Positions 8,701-13,697 of a DNA stretch of 13,697 bases are shown piece after piece. The stretch is from Pseudomonadota bacterium (lineage in GTDB: Bacteria > Desulfobacterota > Desulfobulbia > Desulfobulbales > Desulfocapsaceae). The position numbers and the translations under genes were made by a program. The number at the start of each line of letters is the position of its first letter. Position 1 is the stretch's first letter. The notes under the pieces were generated by a model. That model searched no databases. It saw nothing but the letters and a program-made list of their open reading frames with translations, and was not told where the DNA came from. Where the stretch lies: the NCBI GenBank assembly GCA_023412495.1, contig JAEYNP010000069.1, forward strand, positions 1 to 13,697. The letters are read 5' to 3'.

Positions 8701-9950
8701 GCGTTAAAAGAATTCAAATTTATGTTGGAAGCTGTATTTGCCACCGGTGCAGGCGGGATGGTGATGGTTGATGAAAACGAGGAATAAGATGAGGTGCCTG
8801 ATGTATTTACTGCCCTTATGCGGTAATAATATGGTGTACCAGCAGATAATCCAGTGACAATAGCATTTGTTGATGAAACATTCAGGTTATGATATCCGGG
8901 AACAAAGCTGCTGAAAGAGGTATTGGGAGAAACATCCAATAAGTAATGCGTTGCGCTGGTAACGCTGTTCCAATTGGCGGTAAAAGAGTTGGCCGAAATA
9001 TTGTTAGCCACAGAAGGAGTGGGAGCCGCTGGTAGGATTAAAGTAGGGATTGTTGTTGAATTACCGGAGGCTCCAGAAGAGTTGGAAGCTCTTAATCGAT
9101 AAAAATAAGTAGTGCCTGGAGAAAGGCCGGTAATGTTCCTACTGGTTCCGGTTACGGCGAGGTTGTAATAACCATTGACATAACTGGAAAAATTGCTGGT
9201 GGTCGAAACATCCAAACGGTATCCTGTAGCACCGGATACACTTCCCCAATTCGCTGTAAAAGAACTGGTGGCAATGCTGGTGGCGGGATAAGCTGGTGGT
9301 ATTCCCGGTGTCGTTAGGACAGTGATAGTATTTGAATTGGCAGAAGTTCCCGCTGTATTGGTCGCCCTCACACGGTAATAGTAGGTAGCAACTGCTGAAA
9401 GACCTGTAACATTCAAGCTGTTACCTGTAACAGCCAAATTCTGGTAACCTGAAACAAACGATGTAAACGCACTATTTGTCGCCACATCAAGACGGTATCC
9501 GGTTGCCCCTGCTGTATTATTCCAATTTGCAGTAAAAGAGTTGGTGGATATTTGGGATGCCGAAGTAGCCACCGGAACTGATGGCAACACATTGATTTGG
9601 AGGATTGCATTATATGGAACCCATAAATATGGGCTAGATGGATCATAGATCAAAACACTATAGCGTAGTTGTCCACCGGGAGGTTGCGTCAATTTAATGG
9701 TTATATTAAGATTCGATTGAGAGATAATAGTTCCACCCGTGAAATTTTCAAAGATTGGGTAACTATATTGGGGAGGGGAAAGAGTTTGTCCCGTAGCATG
9801 ATGAAAAGTTACATGGTAGGTCACCTGACTATTTAGTGAAACTGTGGTAGGTCCGTTAATCTTTATATAGGCTACGGTTTGGGCCTGCACTAAACTATGG
9901 CTGATGAGTAGTGAAAAACCAATTGCCAAGAATAATTTTATAGGTTTCAT
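2739..9950 (-). CDS. FN3-repeat Rhs polymorphic toxin with Tse2-like C-terminal tip
   Basis: A 2403-residue secreted toxin carrier. The ATG at 9950 opens a Sec signal peptide (residues 1-24, core LFLAIGFSLLISHSLVQAQ). Residues 25-124 look Ig-like. Residues 125-1046 hold ten FN3-like repeats with motifs SFTANW, YRLDVST, VTGL and YYYRVRA. Residues about 1050-1300 form a Bacteroidota Rhs N-terminal region. YD repeats (YDYLGRLIESG, YTYNAIGQMTRQEE, YDDRGDRITKK) run from about 1310 to DHLGNVRSV near 1840. Residues about 1860-2060 are an inserted jelly-roll-like domain ending FFDDLKV. The Rhs core follows: YYPFGMPI, YDARIGRWISTDP, then DPDGG at 2141-2145. Residues 2146-2192 are glycine-rich and hydrophobic, possibly for translocation. 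The tip (to 2403) ends with FFRGG, HGVSV, LPKGLKIIQRG, HFEIVP and an M..E.FQ.LL helix, resembling Tse2-type ADP-ribosyltransferase-like toxins. Known Rhs shells encapsulate such tips. The tip family is a tentative call from memory; the Rhs assignment is firm. Confidence 0.92.
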   Translation of the reverse strand: MKPIKLFLAIGFSLLISHSLVQAQTVAYIKINGPTTVSLNSQVTYHVTFHHATGQTLSPPQYSYPIFENFTGGTIISQSNLNITIKLTQPPGGQLRYSVLIYDPSSPYLWVPYNAILQINVLPSVPVATSASQISTNSFTANWNNTAGATGYRLDVATNSAFTSFVSGYQNLAVTGNSLNVTGLSAVATYYYRVRATNTAGTSANSNTITVLTTPGIPPAYPATSIATSSFTANWGSVSGATGYRLDVSTTSNFSSYVNGYYNLAVTGTSRNITGLSPGTTYFYRLRASNSSGASGNSTTIPTLILPAAPTPSVANNISANSFTANWNSVTSATHYLLDVSPNTSFSSFVPGYHNLNVSSTNAIVTGLSAGTPYYYRIRAVNTSGTSSYSSFSSTITIPPAPVANTASNINLNSFNANWDNTTGATHYRIDVSTVSNFSNMLPGYTNLGVGAATSLNIVELDAGTTYYYRVRAENGSGISSYSNTITAVTKSPVPSIPTADPASNITATSFTANWSSVSGALSYELDISTTNTFNNYVSGYQGLPVPTNIQNVTGLSSGTTYYYRVRSVSSGGISGNSNISTVSIIPPAPVGNGATETNNSSFNANWTNANGATGYRFDLSTSITFSSMVSGYNNRAVSETNLLVTGLSPNINYYYRIRAENSGGTSVNSNSVSALTAPAVPATSAPTNYATTSFTANWATVTGATGYRLDVSTSSNFTSFVSGFNNLLVTTNSRSVTGLAAGNTYFYRVRSVNAGGSSLYSDTRSALTISPVPTLNAATNNTTSSFTASWNNSTSATSYLLDVSASSVFSNFVSGYQNRSVTGNSHNVTGLAIGTKYYFRIRAVNGSGNSPYSAQRTTATLTAAPGNAAASGITANSFIANWNSVSGATGYRLDVSTNPDFSSFVSGYNNLLVTETNKTVVNLAGGITYHYRIRAVNEGGASTNSGTSTALTIPSAPVFTAATSIGFHNFTLNWNAALGAASYQLDVAYDNTFTHFVAGYSNLIITESPNKVVTGLSPNTTYYCRVRAVNSSGTSINSTTQSVKTQLTFDYNINWSMTTAFDVNGNIVAQSKAYSDGTGKILQVQAKDVISGQVLATQPLYDAQGAAVGATLPAPIMNTAFGYKSRFLTNLNGEAYSVADFDVDRNNPAPVSTEYGTVGWYYSQLNDMDPFIATTSYPYSRSWTEAGPDPKNSASAGPGDAHRMGAGKEAKSKAEKVTNDPQLIKYYSWRLNFVSEPVALQKKNEGYKITSVNPDGKESVAYMDAAGNTVISGIKNGSHYEYAFVYYDDVGNVVAEIAPRGVEVDNPAKFVTKYKYNHQGWLLESSSWDEGISEYVYSFDGKIRFSQNAQQKTDNKFSYTNYDYLGRLIESGEYRSTGSNPYVFQNHYTATPSTYSILHKADLNGSAGALDATRCSDVTKISYDLPDPQCPETQRFLYGNVSSTKNTNVTSWYSYDDMGRLEWMIQDIQGLGQKKVAYTYDFMGNVLQVAYQVGHSDAFYHHYEYDASQRLEKVFTSKNGSTKKLQAAYYYNLLGALIRVELAENLQGIDYTYNVNGWLKTINHGDIDLDPGMDGQPGSRQHFKKDAFGMTIEYHPNDYSGAGYNSGNYSVAGVVNSHAGSIKAIGWHNGSQSDQVMYKYGYDEKYQLTSATWGNVVKTGGAYNFVEAPNKYTETITGYDRHGNIQALNRKDGQTNPTANFTYQYVTESDKLDQIKHDNNLLIKYTYNAIGQMTRQEEAGNTMAVEYNAYGLVSTVKNGEGRFIVQFAYDDRGDRITKKTYDRNFNLALDTWYVRDAGGNILAVYTKDYQLETELAQTEVPVYGAGRIGMYMPDLDNYLYEITDHLGNVRSVIAQENIELEFMATMEIANADEEEGEFVNIPQTRHDLHNHTPGGSYSAWLNGSLNRVAGPGMALRVNPGDTIQGEVYAKYLTTTNGNTGTVSGLAALIAGAFGYTGTAETQPIFNLFNQALGGGALFSQPNTNVPKAYIVALYFNNNFGYEDASYHVIGTEGLNAWQKLTFEKIVEEPGYVYIYVANESRENINVFFDDLKVTMKQSLVVSGNDYYPFGMPIAERSFEREDYRFDYQGQFSEKDDETGWNAFQLRMYDARIGRWISTDPYGQYHSPYVGMGNKPMSGVDPDGGWSWVTAAVGAGIGGIAGAAYGLATDKKGWGWYALGGGVAGGLLGGISFKKVPVGGETGSFGIGWTPIYELQLTDFGNILKDGGKGIGMITKDLVINGRTGYDVNNIIAGWSQSTWKAYYDRLEWARSIENRYLRAAMVALVEFANPNNTMFCEPSPGIGMIKVNGFFRGGASFKIKPNEVKIDPFTKLIKTSHGVSVHIDPNKVAKFGGAYKIHKLPKGLKIIQRGTDQGHFEIVPEYDMTLEQFQKLLDLIEVLPVK
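6813..9578 (-). repeat. Ten tandem FN3-type repeat units, 276-bp period
   Basis: The conserved Trp codons of the ANW motif lie at 9522, 9246, 8970, 8694, 8406, 8130, 7854, 7578, 7302 and 7026 (lower coordinate of each). Eight of the nine intervals are exactly 276 bp (92 codons); the fourth is 288 bp. Each unit carries the same order of motifs: ANW, a YxLDVS strand, a variable strand with SGYxN, VTGL, and YYYRVRA followed by a G-rich loop. In the FN3 fold these are the B, C, E-F and F strands. The array probably forms an extended stalk. The identical spacing with diverged sequence suggests growth by in-frame unequal recombination. Confidence 0.88.
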
Positions 9951-10067
9951 AGCATTAATTCTTTTTCATTGTAGGAATGTTTATTAAATCTGACAATATA
10001 TTGGGTGGCACATTAGATTCTCGGAAGATAACATACCACTATTTAACTTTTCTATTTACTTCGCCAT
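9951..10067 (-). promoter_or_regulatory. Leader region of the Rhs toxin gene
   Basis: This 117 bp gap separates the two Rhs-type genes. On the minus strand, A-rich sequence AAAAAGAATTAATGCT lies directly before the ATG at 9950, the usual weak Bacteroidota start context. It also contains a four-codon frame starting at 9969 (ATG AAA AAG AAT TAA). I find no good TAnnTTTG box, so the toxin may be co-transcribed with the gene upstream or use a promoter I cannot see. Confidence 0.3.
10005..10039 (-). other. RNA hairpin in the gap before the Rhs toxin gene
   Basis: In the minus-strand transcript GTGGTATGTTA pairs with TAATGTGCCAC through 11 consecutive pairs, three of them G-U. A 2x2 internal loop, three more pairs (TTC/GAA) and the loop CGA follow. 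On the opposite strand the three G-U pairs become A-C mismatches, so the structure works only in the transcript that reads the two large genes. It starts 28 nt after the stop of the upstream gene and ends 54 nt before the toxin start. No T-tract follows. Confidence 0.45.
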
Positions 10068-13000
10068 TTACTCCACCCAACGAGCATAATTGTACCTTCT
10101 TTCCGATACCTTCTTCTCTCCAGAGGTCACGGCAGGATTTAACACCTCAACAAAAGTTTCAATTACCTGTCCCCCATCATCGTATGTAAAGCGCGTATAC
10201 AGATTGTTGTTGTCCAGCACATGTGTCAATTGTTCAAACTCATTGTAAACATTGGCCGTGAGTGAAGCATCGACCGGTTGGAACCTGAAGTCATCAAAAT
10301 AGACCGATCCGGTGCTTATATTGGTGCAGCCAATCTCTAAAGAGGTGACAGCGGTATCGACAGGTATCAATATATTGATTTGGTACCATGAACCAGCTTT
10401 CATTGTGGCATCAAAGCCCGCGGTAACTTTGTTAACATTGTTATTAAACCGATAGTAAAGCTTTCCATTAGCTTTATTCTCTTCATGTATCCACACACTT
10501 GCCCTATAGTTTCTGGTTTTGTCTATCTCACTCCCTTTCACCTTGTAAATAAAACCATCGGCAGCATTATTAATCCTTAAACTTTTGGCTCCAGTGTGGA
10601 TATAGGTGAGATTGGTGTTCACAGTCACATTTGCCGAGGCACCTTTCCTTACCTCTCCTCCAAAATATCCTGTGGCAGGATCGAAATCCTCTGCTCCAGA
10701 AAACACAGCCTCTACATAGGAAGCATTGGAAGCATTGGAAATAATCTGGGATTTATTCCCGATTTTCATTGAAGAATATATACCGGAAATGTCACTGGTT
10801 TCAAGTGGTGCCCCCATAAGGGAATACCTCGTGACTTCTCCAGTTTTTACCCACCCGGGATTTTCTGAAGAGTTAAAGACAAAAGGATTGAATAAACTCA
10901 TGTTGTATGTGCCATCTTTAACGAGTTGAGCTGTTGTACCGGCCCACGTATAGAATTGATGTGGCCACCATGCAGACCGGTTGCTCTGATTACTGTCTTT
11001 GTATTCTCCGGTAGGAGTATCTATATCCCTAAAGTTCCCCCAATCCTTTTTCCAGGTTTGTACAGAAGCTCCCAACAAACCAATTTTAGTGTCAGCATTC
11101 ATCTTATAGGCCGCTGAGCCTGCAGTTTGAGTCAACATGTGCTTGTTGTTGATGTTATGTGATTTTAACCCCATTTCCGGATAAATTGTATAAGCGGGCC
11201 GTGTTTCCGTCAGCATGCTCAAGCCCATGCTATTGGTCATTTTCTTGGTCAAGGTTTGACCTGTGTAAAAGTCCCAACTTAAATTTTCTTGTTTGCTTGT
11301 AAATGCTGGAATTCCATTTTCATATTTTGTTTCGTTGATTGCGATTAGGATGTTTGGATTGTATTTTTTTGTTGTACGCGCTGTACGAATTTTATTTTCG
11401 TTAAAAGCTCTAAACCTCACCAAATCATTCTCTATTCTCGAAGTACTAAATAGATCACAAGATAAAACACTTTGGGTGAAAACCCCTTGATATTGGGTCG
11501 CCCTATTAGCGTATTGATAATTTACCTCTTTTACCAATTGATTATTCTGATCGTAAATTTGTACACTATTAATGCTGCCAATTTTGGAAGTATTGATATC
11601 TACAGCAATTTGTTCTTTCTTATGGAAAAATTTATGATTGATATTATTAACTGTCTGTACTGGTTGATCATACTCGTGAACCAACTCATAGGAAGTATTT
11701 ACAGGCCTACTGATATTGACCATATTGACTTGAGGGGTCACAAAGTTATAAACAGTTTTTGTGTCATAATCAACATTATTTACTTTCCCTGATAAAACTG
11801 CTACCTTGGAATAGGTCACCGGCAACATTGGGTAGTCATGGCTGTTGGAAATATCCTCGATTACCAACCGGTAAGGAACACCTATGGGCTCAAGACTTAC
11901 GACACCAGAACTTTTGTCATTTCGCATACCTGTGACGGTGTAGAGATACTCCGTATCAAATGAATTGCCCATTCCATCAGTCGCCGTGATTTTTTTTACA
12001 CGTATATCCCCGCCTTTTCGTACAACCTCATTTATTTTGAACTGATAGTTCAATTGAGAGAGATTTCCTAAACAGCTCGTGATTTGATCAACAATGGGTT
12101 GTGGCAGAATAGCTTGATCAAGCCATAAAAAACACGTACCGTTAGCCTTTTGCTCCTTTGCAACTACAACAAATTCTTTTGGAGAAATGGAAGTATTGAT
12201 GTTGACACATGGGCTAGTTGGAGGATAATTACTGTTATTAGTAGAAGTATATTTGAAAGTAGTAATATTTAGCCTTATCTGATCACCTGTATTTACAGCA
12301 GGATAAAAATCAGAGGGGATTTCTATTTTATTATGATAAACAAGCTCATATGTGGCATGCATTGCTGGCCCAACAGGTGCTTCGTCCTGCATGGAAACAC
12401 TATAATTACGAGAGGGTATATCCCTACCACTTATTGTATGATAGTCGTCACTTTCATATTCTATTAAAATTTCACTGCCTAAAGGAGTAATTACCTTTTT
12501 AAGTGAATATGTATCGGGCTTAATTGGGTGGTAGCCCCATGAGTTTGTATTACTTTGATAAGACCCTTCATTATAAAATAACTTATAGGACGGCATCACC
12601 TTGAAATCATTTCTTCCATATATATCAATCTCGGTTAAAGTGAGTTTTCCACCAGTAGTTTGCCTATTAGGAACACCGTAACTTAAAGAATAGTCGTATT
12701 TGAAACCTATACGTTTTAAACAGTTAATTTTTAAAAAATCCCGCTGTTGGATATTTATGGATGCCCCCATCCAAACGTTGTCGCTTTTGCTCAAACCCTT
12801 TCCCCCCTGTCCAGTAGGTGTTATAAGCTCATTGAATATATTATTCTGAAGGAGGTAAATATCATCTAGTTTAAGTGTAAACAATCCTAATCCATTTGAC
12901 AGTTCACCACCAACAGTAGCACCTCTGCCATCTTCACGTTTGCTTTTAAAAAAAATGGCTGTATGTGTCCTGGTTTGAATTTGATCAAGATAATATAATT

Positions 13001-13573
13001 CTTTTTTACCTGTCACAACCGTTTTATAACTGCCATCAAGCTTAGTCCCATAAAATGGGTATCGCCAAACATAGTCATCTTCAAATTGTCCATATTGAAA
13101 ATTTACCCAGAAACCCCAATCACCTTCATCGGCAACACCATTGTTGTTCCTATCAAGGTAATCTGCGCCGGTTATGGTGGTTAGCAGCCAGGTATTGGCA
13201 TAAGGTTGACTTCTTTCCATCACATTATACCTTCTATTGTCATTTTTATCCATGGCTTTATTATAATATTCGTAATCGAATACAGGTATACCATAGTGAT
13301 AGGTAATGCCATCAGGACGGGTTATGGAATATGCCTCAATCCGTTTGTCGTTGGCCGGATAATAGACAGGTGCTAAAAAAGAGATCTTCGTCTTTAATAA
13401 TGGTTGATTGCGGAGATTTTGGGAAATAAAGCTAGCGGGGAATTCTATTGTATTGTATGATAATTTAGTATATTGTCCTGGCTGCAAATCAAATGTTTTG
13501 TCGGGATAATCTAGAGCGAGATAGTGAAACTCTACTCTTATGGTCTGGTTGGTCAGACTTGTAATAGGCTCAT
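10068..13573 (-). pseudogene. Rhs-type secreted protein gene, 5' end removed by IS insertion
   Basis: The frame ends with TAA at 10068-10070 and is open upstream to a TAG at 13587-13589 inside the IS repeats. About 1168 gene-derived codons remain. The first in-frame ATG is some 80 codons past the TTG at 13487, deep inside conserved-looking sequence, and there is no signal peptide, so the true N-terminus is missing. Numbered from that TTG: residues 112-123 form a DRNNNGVADEGD loop like an EF-hand/dockerin calcium site. Segments such as LKKVITPLGSEILIEYESDDY match the N-terminal half of Bacteroidota Rhs proteins. Residues about 947-1071 are a CBM-like jelly roll (HTGAKSLRI ... YFDDFRFQP). The C-terminus is YD-like (YNEFEQLTHVLDNNNLYTRFTYDDGG) but has no Rhs core motif or toxin tip. 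It precedes the toxin gene by 117 bp and was probably its partner; the role is inferred. G+C changes sharply near 11280. Confidence 0.75.
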
Positions 13574-13697
13574 TGATTATTCCGGACTAAATTGAGCCAC
13601 CATTCCGGACCAAACTGAGCCACCCATTCTGGTCTAAATTGCGCCAGGGAATCCGGAGTAAACTGAGCCACTTTTAAAAAATAAAAGGCTGACATTC
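13574..13697. mobile_element. End of an insertion sequence, probably IS21 family
   Basis: Four consecutive units of 23-24 bp lie at 13579-13601, 13602-13625, 13626-13649 and 13650-13673, with core TCCGGACYAAAYTGAGCCAC; the third unit is the most diverged. IS21-family elements characteristically carry several short repeats at each end and terminate in TG...CA. Here TG at 13574-13575 immediately precedes the first unit and coincides with the point where Rhs-like coding sequence stops. AT-rich sequence follows to the window edge, with no transposase sequence in view. Which end of the element this is, and which IS it is, cannot be decided from the window. Confidence 0.65.

Noticed and set aside
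9955..9969. Four-codon frame ATG AAA AAG AAT TAA before the toxin gene as a leader peptide
   Set aside because: Too short to distinguish from chance in A-rich leader sequence; mentioned only as part of the leader.
13485..13487. TTG as the true start of the interrupted Rhs-type gene
   Set aside because: Plausible protein sequence (VEFHYLALDYPDKTFD) continues upstream of it to the IS, there is no signal peptide after it and no ribosome-binding-like sequence before it.
13579..13673. CRISPR array
   Set aside because: The repeats are directly adjacent without unique spacers and contain a TCCGGA palindrome, as expected for an IS end.

Overview
The window looks like an accessory region of a Bacteroidota genome (Cytophagales- or Flavobacteriia-like). 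The evidence is a moderately AT-rich composition, A-rich start-codon contexts without strong Shine-Dalgarno sites, a PF13568-type outer-membrane barrel, a Rhs protein with Bacteroidota-style core motifs, and a terminal-repeat block like those of IS21-family elements. Every gene I can support is on the minus strand, so transcription runs from high to low coordinates. I see no tRNA, rRNA or CRISPR array.

In transcription order: (1) 13574-13697 is the end of an insertion sequence, with four copies of a 23-24 bp repeat. (2) 10068-13573 is a large Rhs-type secreted-protein gene that has lost its 5' end to that insertion: its frame runs into a stop inside the IS repeats and it has no usable ATG near the junction. 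(3) 10005-10039 is a hairpin in the 117 bp gap before the next gene. (4) 2739-9950 is a 2403-residue polymorphic toxin. It has a Sec signal peptide, an Ig-like domain, ten fibronectin type III-like repeats spaced almost exactly 92 codons apart, an Rhs/YD shell, an inserted jelly-roll-like domain, the Rhs core motif ending in DPDGG, two glycine-rich hydrophobic stretches, and a short AT-rich C-terminal tip. The last 90 residues or so resemble Tse2-type (ADP-ribosyltransferase-like) toxins. (5) 2402-2731 is a 109-residue acidic protein starting 7 nt after the toxin stop, by position the immunity protein. (6) 1795-2401 is a gene-free stretch of about 600 bp that is mostly a diverged tandem duplication with a hairpin in each copy. 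(7) 1153-1791 is a small outer-membrane beta-barrel protein. (8) 1-1134 (incomplete at the window edge) is an exported coiled-coil protein with a PxxP-rich linker and a beta-rich C-terminal part; it follows the barrel gene by 18 nt.

My reading is a contact-dependent or secreted antibacterial toxin/immunity module (4 and 5) preceded by a second Rhs-like protein (2) that may once have been its structural or processing partner and is now disrupted. A separate two-gene envelope operon (7 and 8) lies downstream. The most interesting points are the FN3-stalk/Rhs/Tse2-like architecture, the unrecognised immunity protein, the IS interruption of the upstream partner, the composition breaks within both large genes, and the duplicated hairpin-bearing intergenic unit.
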